Assembly (NCBI RefSeq): GCF_001280205.1
Contig: NZ_CP012573.1
Location: 2,480,001 to 2,544,000 of the forward strand
Direction: 5' to 3'
Source of the DNA: Clavibacter capsici
Lineage (GTDB): Bacteria; Actinomycetota; Actinomycetes; Actinomycetales; Microbacteriaceae
Length of the DNA: 64,000 nt
Of this stretch, positions 9,375-19,175 are shown in pieces; the first letter of the stretch is position 1, and each line of letters begins with the position of its first letter. The translations under genes and the position numbers were made by a program. Under the pieces are notes generated by a model. It searched no databases. It saw only the letters and a program-made list of their open reading frames with translations, and was not told where the DNA came from.

Positions 9375-10535
9375 TCAGATCCAGTCGCGCTTGCGGAAGA
9401 TGCCGTAGAGGACGCCGCTCACGCCGAGCATGAGCACGAGGGAGAACGGGTAGCCCCAGTCCCAGTGCAGCTCCGGCATGATGTCGAAGTTCATGCCGTA
9501 CACGCTCGAGACGAGGGTGGGCGCGAACAGGATGGCCGCCCAGCCGGAGATCTTGCGGGTCTCCACGCTCTGCCGGTTGCTCGACTCGCTGAGCTCGCGC
9601 ATCTCCTCGTTCTGCCGCTGCCCGACGAGCGTCGAGTTCACGGTGAGGATGTCGCGCAGCAGCACGCGGAACTCCTCCACGCGCTCGTTGACGACGATGA
9701 CGTGGTCGGCCACGTCGCGCAGCGCCTGCTGCAGCTCCTCGCCGACGCGGTACTTGCCGGATCCCGCCTGCAGCTGCTGGAGCATGCCGGTGAGCGGACG
9801 CACCGCGCGCTGGAAGTCGATGACCTCGCGGGAGAGCTCGTAGATGCGGCGGGACACGGCCGGATCCCCGTCGAAGACCTGGTCCTCGATCTCGTCGATG
9901 TCGTTGGCGAGGCCCGTGACGACGGGCGCGTACCCGTCGACGACCGCGTCGAGGATCGCGTAGAGCACCGACTCGGGGCCGTTGGCGAGGAGCTCGGGGC
10001 GCTCCTGCATGCGCGTGCGGACGGCCGAGAGGTCGGGCGACTCCGCGTGCCGGACGGTGATCACGAAGTTGCGGCCGAGGAACACGTGCAGCTCGCCGAA
10101 CTCCACCTCCTCGCGGTCGTCCACGTAGCGGGCGGCGCGCAGCACGGTGAAGAGGGTGGAGCTGTACCGCTCGGTCTTGGGGCGCTGGTGGGCCTGGATC
10201 GCGTCCTCCACCGCCAGCTCGTGCAGGTCGAACTCCTCGGCGAGCGCCTGCAGCTCCTCGACCGTGGGGCGGTAGAGGCCGATCCACGCCATCGCGTCGG
10301 GCCGCTCGTCGAGCTCGCGGAAGGTGTCGGCGAGCGTGGCGGGCGAGGCGACGCGGCAGCCGTCGACGTAGACGCCGTTGTCGACGAGGCTCGGGCGGCG
10401 CGCGCCCGCCTGCTCCGTCGGATCCTCCCGCTCGTCCCGGGACCGCGACGCGCCGCCCGCATGCCCGCCGCCGAGGGGCGCGACGCCCCGGGAGACCACG
10501 GACTTGAGGCGCGTGCGGATGCGGTGCTGGGGCAT
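9375..10535 (-). CDS. corA: CorA-family magnesium/cobalt transporter
   Basis: A 386-residue protein. A large cytosolic N-terminal domain (VDNGVYVDGCRV, FDLHELAVEDAI, FITVRHAES) is followed by a long stalk helix and two C-terminal membrane helices. The pore signature GMN is present (SVYGMNFDIMPEL), and the protein ends in a basic RKRDWI tail. CorA forms pentameric Mg2+ channels in the inner membrane. I start it at ATG 10535 (MPQHRIRTRLKS); GTG 10544 is a near alternative. Confidence 0.92.
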   Translation of the reverse strand: MPQHRIRTRLKSVVSRGVAPLGGGHAGGASRSRDEREDPTEQAGARRPSLVDNGVYVDGCRVASPATLADTFRELDERPDAMAWIGLYRPTVEELQALAEEFDLHELAVEDAIQAHQRPKTERYSSTLFTVLRAARYVDDREEVEFGELHVFLGRNFVITVRHAESPDLSAVRTRMQERPELLANGPESVLYAILDAVVDGYAPVVTGLANDIDEIEDQVFDGDPAVSRRIYELSREVIDFQRAVRPLTGMLQQLQAGSGKYRVGEELQQALRDVADHVIVVNERVEEFRVLLRDILTVNSTLVGQRQNEEMRELSESSNRQSVETRKISGWAAILFAPTLVSSVYGMNFDIMPELHWDWGYPFSLVLMLGVSGVLYGIFRKRDWI

Positions 10536-10601
10536 GACGGACACCGTACCCGGCGGACGTGACGCGTCGGCGCCCGGGTCGTCCGGTGGGGAGCCGCCCG
10601 G

Positions 10602-11444
10602 TCAGACCACCCGGTCCGGGTGGCTGCCCACGCGCCCCGCGGCCTCGAGCGCGGTGATCCCCGCCATCTCCTCGTCGGTCAGCGCGAAGTCGAAGACGTC
10701 CGCGTTCTCGACCAGCCGCTCGCGCCGCGTGGTCTTGGGGAAGACGATCGTGCCGCGCTGCACGTGCCAGCGGAGCACGACCTGCGCGTCCGTGCGGTCG
10801 TGGGCGCGGGCCGCGGCGCGCACGACGTCCGCGTCCGCGACGGCACCGCGCGCGAGCGGGCTCCACGCCTGCACGGCGATCCCGTGCTCCGCCAGGTACG
10901 AGGTCGTCTCCCGCTGCTGGTGCCGCGGGTGCAGCTCGATCTGGTCGACCGCCGGCGTGGGCAGCCCGGCGGCGGCGAGCGCCTCCAGGTGCGGCACGAG
11001 GAAGTTGGAGACGCCGATCGAGCGCGTCAGGCCCTCGTCGCGGGCCGCGGCGAGCGCCTCCCAGGTCTCGACGTACAGGCCGCGCTCGGCCGCCGGCCAG
11101 TGGATGAGGTGCAGGTCGACCGCGGGAAGGTCCAGCCGGTCGAGGCTGCGGCGGATCGCGTCGCGCGCCCGGTCGCGGCCGTGGTCGTCGTTCCAGACCT
11201 TGGTGGTGACGAACAGCTCGTCGCGCGGGATGCCGGATGCGCGGATCGCCCGCCCGACGCCCTCCTCGTTGCCGTACATGGCCGCGGTGTCGATGTGCCG
11301 GTAGCCGACCTCGAGCGCCTCGGCGACGATCCGCTCGGCGTCGTCGTCCGACACCTTGTAGGTGCCGACGCCGAACTGCGGGATGGGGATCCCGTCGCCC
11401 ATCGGCACCGACGGGATCGGGGTGCGCAGGACGCCGCCGCTCAC
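10602..11444 (-). CDS. aldo/keto reductase (2,5-diketo-gluconate reductase type)
   Basis: A 280-residue NADPH-dependent reductase. The TIM-barrel family motifs are present: PQFGVGTYKV, the catalytic Asp/Tyr segment GYRHIDTAAMYGNEEGVG, LHLIHWP, SIGVSNF, and the cofactor end IVFPKTTRRERLVEN. GTG 11444 is the start because it forms a GTGA overlap with the stop of the upstream ligase gene, so the two are translationally coupled. The physiological carbonyl substrate is unknown. Confidence 0.9.
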   Translation of the reverse strand: MSGGVLRTPIPSVPMGDGIPIPQFGVGTYKVSDDDAERIVAEALEVGYRHIDTAAMYGNEEGVGRAIRASGIPRDELFVTTKVWNDDHGRDRARDAIRRSLDRLDLPAVDLHLIHWPAAERGLYVETWEALAAARDEGLTRSIGVSNFLVPHLEALAAAGLPTPAVDQIELHPRHQQRETTSYLAEHGIAVQAWSPLARGAVADADVVRAAARAHDRTDAQVVLRWHVQRGTIVFPKTTRRERLVENADVFDFALTDEEMAGITALEAAGRVGSHPDRVV

Positions 11445-13033
11445 GCGCCGAACCGCTCGACGAGGGTCCGCTTGAGGACCTTGCCGCTCGGCCCGAGCGG
11501 CAGCGCCTCCACCACCTCGACCCGCCGCGGGTACTTGTACGACGCGATGCGCTCCCGCATGTAGGCGACGACCTCCTCGGGGTCGACCTCGGCGTCCGCC
11601 TTCGCGACGATCGCCGCGACGACCTCCTGCCCGTGCAGCTCGTGGGCGACGCCGAACACGGCGCACTGCGCGACGGCCTCGTGCCGGGCGAGCACCTCCT
11701 CGACCTCGCGCGGGTACACGTTGTAGCCGTTGCGCAGGATCATGTCCTTCGTCCGGTCGACGACGCGGACGAAGCCCTCGTCGTCGATGGTGCCGAGGTC
11801 CCCCGTGCGGAACCAGCCGTCGACGATCGCGCGGGCCGTGTCCTCCGGGCGGTGCAGGTAGCCGTTCATGAGGTTGTGCCCGCGGATCACGATCTCGCCG
11901 AGCACTCCGCGCTCGAGGAGCTCCACGCGGTCCTCGTGCTCGGGGTCGGCTATCTCGATCTGCACGCCCCAGATCGGCTTCCCGACCGTGCCCGGCCGGG
12001 CCTCGACCCCCACGTGGTTGAACGAGGCGACGGGCGAGGTCTCCGTGAGGCCGTAGCCCTCGTGGATCTCGGCGGAGAACGCCTCGCGGAACGCGTCGAT
12101 GACGGCCACCGGGAGCGCGGCCCCGCCCGAGATCGCGTACCGCAGCGGCGGTCGGGCCGCATTCCGGGCGGCGGCTCCGAGCAGCGCGATGTACATGGTC
12201 GGCACGCCCATGAACACCTGCGTCTCGTGCTCGACCATGAGCGCGAGGGCGGCGTCGCCGTCGAAGCGGGGCACCATCACGATGGTCGCGCCCGCGCGGA
12301 ACGACGCGTTCATGGTGCAGGTCTGGCCGAAGGTGTGGAACAGGGGCAGGCAGCCGAGGATCCGGTCGCCCGCGCGCAGGTCGAAGGTGTCGAGCAGGAG
12401 CACGTCGACCTGCATCACGAGCGCGAGGTGGGATCCCTCGGCGCCCTTGGGCTGGCCCGTGGTGCCGGAGGTGTAGAGGATCGTCGCGGTGTCGGACGGC
12501 CGGCGCGGCACGTACGTGCGGATCGGCGTCGCGGCCCGCGCGAGCTCCTCCAGCCGGTCGGGCCCGCCCTCCGAGGCCGCGGGGACGAGCACGCTGATCA
12601 CCGGCACCTCGGCGAGCGCCGCGCCCTTCCCGCCCTGCTCGAGCAGCGGTCCGGCGCACACCAGGAGCGCGGATCCGGAGTCGCGCAGCACGTACGCGAT
12701 CTCCTCCGCCTTGAGCAGCGCGTGCACGGGCACCACGACGCCGCCGAGCGCGAGCACCGCGTAGTAGACGCGCGGGAAGTCGGCGACGTTCGGGATGAGC
12801 ATGGCGACGCGCGTGCCCTCGCCCACCCCGCGGTCGCGGAGCGCGCCGGCGTAGGCGCGCGTCTCGTCCCAGAGCTCGCGGTAGGTGGTGGAGACGTCGC
12901 CGACGACCACGGCCACGCGGTCGGCGTGACGCTCGGCGGACTCAGCGAGGACCGCCGCGACGGAGACCGAGGCGAACCCCGTCCCCGACTCGTCGCGGTC
13001 GTGCTCGGGGAGGAGGGGCGTTTCGGAGGTCAT
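11441..13033 (-). CDS. long-chain fatty-acid-CoA ligase / AMP-dependent synthetase
   Basis: A 530-residue adenylate-forming enzyme. Motifs appear in order: ILYTSGTTGQPKGAEGSH (ATP P-loop), GYGLTETSP, GWFRTGDLGTIDDEGFVRVVDRTKDMI (hinge) and the C-terminal catalytic lysine in LGPSGKVLKRTL. It activates a carboxylic acid, most likely a fatty acid, as acyl-AMP and then acyl-CoA. The open frame extends upstream, but ATG 13033 (MTSETPLLPEHDRDE) fits the family. Divergent from hrpA and coupled to the aldo/keto reductase. Confidence 0.9.
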   Translation of the reverse strand: MTSETPLLPEHDRDESGTGFASVSVAAVLAESAERHADRVAVVVGDVSTTYRELWDETRAYAGALRDRGVGEGTRVAMLIPNVADFPRVYYAVLALGGVVVPVHALLKAEEIAYVLRDSGSALLVCAGPLLEQGGKGAALAEVPVISVLVPAASEGGPDRLEELARAATPIRTYVPRRPSDTATILYTSGTTGQPKGAEGSHLALVMQVDVLLLDTFDLRAGDRILGCLPLFHTFGQTCTMNASFRAGATIVMVPRFDGDAALALMVEHETQVFMGVPTMYIALLGAAARNAARPPLRYAISGGAALPVAVIDAFREAFSAEIHEGYGLTETSPVASFNHVGVEARPGTVGKPIWGVQIEIADPEHEDRVELLERGVLGEIVIRGHNLMNGYLHRPEDTARAIVDGWFRTGDLGTIDDEGFVRVVDRTKDMILRNGYNVYPREVEEVLARHEAVAQCAVFGVAHELHGQEVVAAIVAKADAEVDPEEVVAYMRERIASYKYPRRVEVVEALPLGPSGKVLKRTLVERFGA

Positions 13034-13172
13034 GGGCGGATCCCGTCGGTCGTCGTCGACTCGGGAGGCGGTGCCGCCCGCGCGCCGTGCACTCCGGCGC
13101 TCTGCTCCCGACGATATCCACCGGCACCCCCGCCGGGGAGGCCCGACGGCCCGCGGATAGGATGGAACCAGC

Positions 13173-16100
13173 ATGGAATTCAGCATCGCGTACCCGCCGG
13201 AGCTCCCCGTCAGCCGGATGCGCGACGAGATCGCCGAGGCCATCCGCGACAACCAGGTCGTCATCGTCGCGGGCGCCACCGGCTCCGGCAAGACCACGCA
13301 GCTGCCGAAGATCTGCCTCGAGCTCGGACGCGAGAGCATCGGCCACACCCAGCCCCGGCGGCTCGCCGCGCGCACCATCTCGGAGCGCATCGCGGAGGAG
13401 CTCGGCGGCGAGGTCGGCCAGCTCGTCGGCTACCAGGTGCGCTTCACCGACAAGGTCTCGGCCGACACCCGCATCAAGCTGATGACCGACGGGATCCTGC
13501 TCAACGAGCTGCAGCGCGACCGGCTGCTCCGCAAGTACGACACGATCATCATCGACGAGGCCCACGAGCGCAGCCTCAACATCGACTTCCTGCTCGGCTA
13601 CCTCAAGCAGCTGCTGCCGCGCCGGCCCGACCTCAAGGTCATCATCACGTCGGCCACCATCGACCCGCAGAGCTTCTCGCGGCACTTCGGCGACGCGCCC
13701 ATCGTCGAGGTCTCGGGGCGCACGTACCCGGTGGAGATCCGCTACCGCCCGCTCGTCGCCGAGGCGCCCGCCGCCGGCGACGACGACCTCGCCGACGCCC
13801 CGATGGAACGCCCGGCGGACGACCGCGACTACCTCGAGGGCATCAACGCCGCCCTCGACGAGCTCTCCGCCGAGTCCTCGGGCGACGTGCTCGTGTTCCT
13901 GAGCGGCGAGAACGAGATCCGCGACGCCGAGGACGCGATCCGCAGCCGGAACCTCCCGCACACCGAGGTGCTCCCGCTCTACGGCCGGCTCTCCTCCGCG
14001 GACCAGCACCGCGTCTTCCAGCCGTCGACGCAGGCGGGCGTGCGCCGCCGCATCGTGCTCGCCACCAACGTCGCCGAGACGAGCCTCACGGTGCCCGGGA
14101 TCAAGTACGTCATCGACGCCGGCACCGCGCGCATCTCCCGGTACTCCGTGCGCTCCAAGGTGCAGCGCCTCCCCATCGAGGCCGTGTCGCAGGCGTCGGC
14201 CAACCAGCGCTCGGGCCGCTCCGGCCGCACGAGCGACGGCATCGCGATCCGCCTCTACTCGGAGGAGGACTTCCTCCGCCGACCCGAGTTCACCGAGCCG
14301 GAGATCCTCCGCACCAACCTCGCGGCCGTGATCCTGCAGATGGTGTCGCTCGGCCTCGGCGACATCGCGGCGTTCCCGTTCCTCCAGCCGCCGGACTCGC
14401 GCGGCATCAAGGACGGCGTGGACCTCCTCACCGAGCTCGGCGCGGTCGTCCGCTCCCCCGACGGCACCCCGGCGCTCACCAAGGTGGGCCGCGACCTGTC
14501 GCGCCTGCCGATCGACCCGCGGTTCGCGCGCATGGTCGTCGAGTCGCGCAAGCACGGCGTGAGCCGCGAGGTCATGATCATCGTGGCCGGCCTCACCATC
14601 CAGGACGTGCGCGAGCGCCCGCTCGAGAAGCGCCCGCAGGCCGACCAGCAGCACGCGCGGTTCGTGGATCCGTCGAGCGACTTCATCACGCTCCTCAACC
14701 TCTGGAACCACCTCGAGGAGAAGGAGGCCGAGCTCTCCTCGAGCGCGTTCCGCCGCATGTGCAAGGCCGAGTTCCTCAACTACGTGCGGGTGCGCGAGTG
14801 GAAGGACGTCCTCCGGCAGCTGCGCCAGCTCGCCCGCCCGCTCGACCTCCAGATGAACGACCCCAAGGCCGATCCGGACGGGATCCACAAGTCGCTGCTC
14901 GCGGGACTCCTCTCCCACATCGGCCTCAAGGACGCGCAGAAGAAGGACTACGTCGGCGCGCGCCAGGCCCGGTTCGTGGTGTTCCCCGGATCCGCGCTCG
15001 CGAAGAAGCAGCCCGACGCGATCATGAGCGCCGAGCTCGTGGAGACCAGCCGCCTGTTCGCGCGCACCAACGCGGCCATCGACCCGGCGTGGGCCGAGCC
15101 CATCGCGGGCTCCCTGGTGAAGCGCACGCACAGCGAGCCGCACTGGGAGAAGAAGCAGGGCGCGACCGTGGCGTGGGAGCGCGTGACGCTGTACGGCGTC
15201 CCGATCGTGCTCAAGCGCCGCGTGCAGTTCTCCCGCATCGACCCGGCGTACGCGCGCGAGCTCTTCATCCGGCACGCGCTCGTCGAGGGCGACTGGGAGT
15301 CGCAGCAGGCGTTCGACCGCGCCAACCGGAGGCTCCGCGAGGAGCTCGCCGAGGTGGAGGAGCGCACGCGCCGCCGCGACATCCTCAACGACGACGAGGC
15401 CGTCTTCGAGTTCTACGACCGGCGGATCCCGCGCGACGTCGCCTCCACGCGCGCCTTCGAGGGCTGGTGGAAGAAGGCCCGGCAGGAGACGCCCGACCTC
15501 CTCACCATGACCGCCGAGGAGCTCCTCGCCGAGGACGCGGTCGACGTCGACGAGGCCGCGTTCCCGCCCACCTGGCAGCAGGGCGACCAGCGCCTCTCGC
15601 TCACCTACCGCTTCGAGCCGGGCGCGCCCGACGACGGCGTGACCGTGCAGGTGCCGCTCGCGCTCCTCGCGCGCCTCAGCCCCGCCGGGTTCGACTGGCA
15701 GGTGCCGGGCATGCGGCGCGACCTCGTGACCGCGATGATCAAGGCCCTTCCGAAGGCGCTGCGCAAGAACGTGGTGCCGGCCGCCGACTGGGCCGACCGA
15801 CTCCTCGAGGGGCTGCCCGAGCCGGATCCGCAGCACCCCGTGGCCTTCACCACCACCATCGCGGGCCTCATCATGCGCAAGGCGCACGTGCGCGTCGCCG
15901 ACGACGACTTCGACCTCGACCGGATCCCCGCGCACCTGCGCATGGCGTTCCGCGTGGTCGACGAGCGCGGCCGCGAGGTCGCCGCCGGCCGCGACCTCAC
16001 CGAGCTGCAGGCGCGCCTGTCCAGCCGCGCCCGCGACAGCGTCGCCCGGGCCACCGCGCGGCCGGTCGAGCGCGTCGCCGGGGCCAAGGGATCCGCGACC

Positions 16101-16988
16101 CGCGGCATGGAGCGCACGGGCCTCACCACGTGGGACCTCGACGAGCTGCCCCGCTTCGTCGACACCGCGCAGGGCGGCACGGGCGACAGCCGGCACGTCA
16201 TCCGCGCGTACCCGGCGCTCGTCGACGAGGGATCCACGGTCGCGATCCGCCTCATGGCCACCGCCGAGGACCAGGCGCGTGCGATGCCCGGCGGCGTGCG
16301 GCGCCTGCTCGTCCTCGCCATCGCGAACCCCTCGGCCTACGTGAAGCAGCACCTCACGAGCCAGGAGAAGCTGATGCTCGCGACGAGCCCGTACCCGAAC
16401 GTGCAGGCGCTCTTCGACGACTGCCTGCTCGCCTGCATCGACCAGGTGCTCGAGCGCGTGGCCCCGGGCGGCGCGATCTACTCGAAGGAGCTGTTCGAGA
16501 CCGCGCGCGACCGGGTCTCCGGCGTCGTCATGGACTCGATGTTCGACACGGTGGCGCTCGTCAACCGCGTGCTCACGGGCGCGCGCGACGCCGAGAAGGC
16601 GATCAAGCAGGCGACGAGCATGCAGCTGATCGGCGCGCTCACCGACGCGCGTGAGCAGCTCGCGGGCCTCGTGCACCCGGGCTTCGTCTCCGCCACCGGG
16701 CTCGCGCGGCTCCAGCGCCTGCCCGCCTACCTCTCGGGCCTCACGCACCGCGTGCAGCGCCTCCCCGACCAGCCCGCCCGCGACCGCGCGTGGATGACCG
16801 AGGTGCAGAAGGCGACCGACCTCTACCGCGAGGCCGGCGGCGTCATCCCGTCCGCGCCGCACGCGCCCGAGTCGCTCGTGCACGCCCGGTGGATGCTCGA
16901 GGAGCTGCGCCTCAGCCTCTTCGCCCAGCACCTGCCGACGGCCGAGCCGGTGTCGCTGCAGCGGATCCGGAAGGTGCTCGCGGGCTGA
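13173..16988 (+). CDS. hrpA: ATP-dependent RNA helicase HrpA
   Basis: A 1271-residue DEAH-box helicase. Walker A is GATGSGKTTQLPK near residue 35, the DEAH box follows in IIIDEAHERSLN, and motif III is TSATID. The helicase C domain ends in QRSGRSGRTSDG. After it come the HA2/winged-helix region, an OB fold and the long C-terminal DUF3418 region typical of full-length HrpA (about 1300 residues). It probably remodels mRNA or stalled ribosomes. Starts at ATG 13173 with only a weak ribosome binding site; divergent from the acyl-CoA ligase. Confidence 0.95.
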   Translation: MEFSIAYPPELPVSRMRDEIAEAIRDNQVVIVAGATGSGKTTQLPKICLELGRESIGHTQPRRLAARTISERIAEELGGEVGQLVGYQVRFTDKVSADTRIKLMTDGILLNELQRDRLLRKYDTIIIDEAHERSLNIDFLLGYLKQLLPRRPDLKVIITSATIDPQSFSRHFGDAPIVEVSGRTYPVEIRYRPLVAEAPAAGDDDLADAPMERPADDRDYLEGINAALDELSAESSGDVLVFLSGENEIRDAEDAIRSRNLPHTEVLPLYGRLSSADQHRVFQPSTQAGVRRRIVLATNVAETSLTVPGIKYVIDAGTARISRYSVRSKVQRLPIEAVSQASANQRSGRSGRTSDGIAIRLYSEEDFLRRPEFTEPEILRTNLAAVILQMVSLGLGDIAAFPFLQPPDSRGIKDGVDLLTELGAVVRSPDGTPALTKVGRDLSRLPIDPRFARMVVESRKHGVSREVMIIVAGLTIQDVRERPLEKRPQADQQHARFVDPSSDFITLLNLWNHLEEKEAELSSSAFRRMCKAEFLNYVRVREWKDVLRQLRQLARPLDLQMNDPKADPDGIHKSLLAGLLSHIGLKDAQKKDYVGARQARFVVFPGSALAKKQPDAIMSAELVETSRLFARTNAAIDPAWAEPIAGSLVKRTHSEPHWEKKQGATVAWERVTLYGVPIVLKRRVQFSRIDPAYARELFIRHALVEGDWESQQAFDRANRRLREELAEVEERTRRRDILNDDEAVFEFYDRRIPRDVASTRAFEGWWKKARQETPDLLTMTAEELLAEDAVDVDEAAFPPTWQQGDQRLSLTYRFEPGAPDDGVTVQVPLALLARLSPAGFDWQVPGMRRDLVTAMIKALPKALRKNVVPAADWADRLLEGLPEPDPQHPVAFTTTIAGLIMRKAHVRVADDDFDLDRIPAHLRMAFRVVDERGREVAAGRDLTELQARLSSRARDSVARATARPVERVAGAKGSATRGMERTGLTTWDLDELPRFVDTAQGGTGDSRHVIRAYPALVDEGSTVAIRLMATAEDQARAMPGGVRRLLVLAIANPSAYVKQHLTSQEKLMLATSPYPNVQALFDDCLLACIDQVLERVAPGGAIYSKELFETARDRVSGVVMDSMFDTVALVNRVLTGARDAEKAIKQATSMQLIGALTDAREQLAGLVHPGFVSATGLARLQRLPAYLSGLTHRVQRLPDQPARDRAWMTEVQKATDLYREAGGVIPSAPHAPESLVHARWMLEELRLSLFAQHLPTAEPVSLQRIRKVLAG

Positions 16989-17120
16989 GGCGGCGGCACG
17001 GGCGGTGCCCAGGTCGCGTCCCGCGAGGCGCGTAGGCTCGTCGTGTCGCGCACGACCGGCCAGGTCGCCCTGCGCGACGCGCGGATCGGGGGATCCGCCG
17101 GAGGAGCACAGGGGGACCGC

Positions 17121-18287
17121 ATGGACACCGAGCTCCGCGAGCGCCAGCGCCTCGAGTCGCTCGAGTCGCTGCACGTGTTCGGCACGGCGCCGGAGACGCG
17201 CTTCGACCGCATCACGATGATGATCGCCGAGTTCTACCGCGTGCCCATCGCGGCGGTCGGCATCGTCGGCGCCGACGCCATCTGGATGAAGTCGAGCGTC
17301 GGCCTGCCCAGCCCGCGCTGGTCGCGCGACGGCACGTTCACCGAGGCGGCCCTCGCCGCGGACGGCATGCTCGTCGTCGAGGACGCGCTGGTGGATCCGC
17401 GGCTCGCCTCCTCCCCCAGCGCCACGGGCGCGCTCGGCATCCGCTTCTACGCGGCGCAGCACCTGCACGCACCCGACGGCAACGTGATCGGCGTCTTCTT
17501 CGTCGCCGACACCGTGCCGCGCTCCTTCGGCCAGGCCGACCGCGCGCGCCTCGCCCTCATCGGCGACTTCTTCGCGGAGGAGATCGCGCGCGAGACCGAC
17601 AGCCAGCGCGCCGCGGACGTCGCCCGGGCGCTCTCGCCGCAGCCGGCCCCGCACCTCGAGGGCTACGAGATCGCGGGCACGAGCATCCCCGCGCAGACGG
17701 TGGGCGGCGACGTGCACGACTGGTTCCTCGAGGGCGGCGACCTCCGGCTCACGCTCGCCGACGTGATGGGCAAGGGCGTCGGCGCCGCGATCCTCGCCGC
17801 GGGCGTCCGCGCGACCATCCGCATGGCGTCCCGCACGCACGGGGTCCGCTCGACGATGGTCCGCACCGCCACCGCGCTCGTCGACGACCTGGCGTCCGCG
17901 GGGTCGTTCAGCACGCTCTTCCACGCCCGGCTCGAGATCGCGACCGGCATCCTCACCTACGTCGACGCCGGGCACGGCCTCACCCTCGTGATCCGCGCCG
18001 ACGGCAGCACCGTGCGCCTGCGCGGCCGCCACCTCCCGCTGGGGCTGGAGGCGCCGGACGCGTGGCAGGAGGAGTCGGTGCGGCTGGACCCCGGCGACAC
18101 GCTCCTGATCTTCAGCGACGGCCTCCTCGACTTCTTCGACGACGAGGAGGCGACGCACGCCTACCTCGCGAACGCCCTGGCCCGGCACCGCACGCCGCAG
18201 CGCTTCCTCGACGCCCTCATCGGCGTCACGCCCGCGAACAAGGCGGACGACTGCACGATCGTCGCCGTGCAGCGCCGGCCCGTCTGA
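17121..18287 (+). CDS. GAF-domain PP2C (SpoIIE/RsbU-type) serine/threonine phosphatase
   Basis: A 388-residue cytosolic protein. An N-terminal GAF sensor domain (about 10-155) is followed by a PP2C/SpoIIE phosphatase domain (about 175-388). Its metal-binding motifs are present: VGGDVHDWF, TLADVMGKGVGAAI, DAGHGLTLVI, LLIFSDGLLDFFD and KADDCTIVAV. Such proteins usually dephosphorylate anti-sigma factor antagonists in partner-switching stress pathways; no such partner is nearby. Chosen start ATG 17121 has a strong purine-rich ribosome binding site (GGAGGAG). It abuts the convergent rhodanese with no gap. Confidence 0.88.
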   Translation: MDTELRERQRLESLESLHVFGTAPETRFDRITMMIAEFYRVPIAAVGIVGADAIWMKSSVGLPSPRWSRDGTFTEAALAADGMLVVEDALVDPRLASSPSATGALGIRFYAAQHLHAPDGNVIGVFFVADTVPRSFGQADRARLALIGDFFAEEIARETDSQRAADVARALSPQPAPHLEGYEIAGTSIPAQTVGGDVHDWFLEGGDLRLTLADVMGKGVGAAILAAGVRATIRMASRTHGVRSTMVRTATALVDDLASAGSFSTLFHARLEIATGILTYVDAGHGLTLVIRADGSTVRLRGRHLPLGLEAPDAWQEESVRLDPGDTLLIFSDGLLDFFDDEEATHAYLANALARHRTPQRFLDALIGVTPANKADDCTIVAVQRRPV

Positions 18288-19136
18288 TCAGCGGTCGCCG
18301 TCCGGGGCCTCGCCCGTCGCGACGGGCAGCTCGGGCCGGTTCGACCAGGCGGACCAGGATCCCGGGTACAGCGCGGCGTCGATCCCCGCGATCGAGAGCG
18401 CCGCGACCTCGAGGGCGGCGCTGACGCCCGACCCGCAGTAGACCGCGACCTCGCCCACGTCGGGCACCCCCAGCGCCTGGTACCGAGCGCGCAGCTCCGC
18501 GGCCGGACGGAAGGTGCCGTCGGAGGAGAGGCCGTCCGTGGAGGGCGCGCTGCGGGCGCCCGGGATGTGGCCGGCGCGCGGATCCCACGGCTCGACCTCG
18601 CCGCGGTACCGCTCGCCTGCGCGGGCGTCGAGCAGCACGCCGTCGCGCGCGACCCGGGCGGCGCCGGCCTCGTCCAGCACGGCGAGGAGGCCGGAGGTCA
18701 GCGTCACGTCGCCGGGCGCCGGCACCACCGGGCCGGTCTCGAGCGGCAGGCCGGCCGCGGTCCAGGCCGGCAGCGCGCCGTCGAGGATCCGCACGTCGGC
18801 GATGCCCGCGTCGCGCAGCACCCACCAGGCCCGCGCCGCCGCGAGGCTGCCGCCGCCGTCGTAGGCGACGACCGCGTCGCCCTCCCGCACGCCCCAGCAG
18901 CGGGCGGCCTCCTGCAGCGCCGCGGGATCGGGCAGCGGGTGCCGGCCCTCCTCCGGTGCGCCGTGCCGCGAGAGCTCGGCGTCGAGATCCACGTAGACGG
19001 CGCCCGGGATGTGCCCCGCCTCGTGCAGCGGACCGCCGGGCGGACCCCCGAGCGACCAGCGCACGTCGAGGACGCGGACGTCGTCACGGGTGCGGAGGGC
19101 GTGGTCGAGCTCGGTCGGCGTGATGAGGATCTCCAT
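18288..19136 (-). CDS. sulfurtransferase with two rhodanese domains
   Basis: A 282-residue protein with tandem rhodanese domains. The N-terminal domain is inactive-type (VRVLDVRWSLGG; GHIPGAVYVDLD); the C-terminal one carries the catalytic cysteine in VAVYCGSGVSA. A CGSGVS loop is closer to 3-mercaptopyruvate sulfurtransferases than to thiosulfate sulfurtransferases (CRxGxR type). The length fits the family. It presumably transfers sulfane sulfur in the cytosol. Confidence 0.88.
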   Translation of the reverse strand: MEILITPTELDHALRTRDDVRVLDVRWSLGGPPGGPLHEAGHIPGAVYVDLDAELSRHGAPEEGRHPLPDPAALQEAARCWGVREGDAVVAYDGGGSLAAARAWWVLRDAGIADVRILDGALPAWTAAGLPLETGPVVPAPGDVTLTSGLLAVLDEAGAARVARDGVLLDARAGERYRGEVEPWDPRAGHIPGARSAPSTDGLSSDGTFRPAAELRARYQALGVPDVGEVAVYCGSGVSAALEVAALSIAGIDAALYPGSWSAWSNRPELPVATGEAPDGDR

Positions 19137-19175
19137 CGCCCCATGCTCGCAGGGCGCCCGGGCCGAGCGTCGCCC

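Noticed and set aside
11237-16654. 1805-codon plus-strand open frame through the ligase and hrpA genes
   Set aside because: Shadow frame caused by lack of A/T stops; the translated product is low-complexity Arg/Ala/Pro.
12942-18188. 1748-codon minus-strand open frame opposite hrpA
   Set aside because: Shadow of hrpA and the phosphatase gene with no recognisable features.
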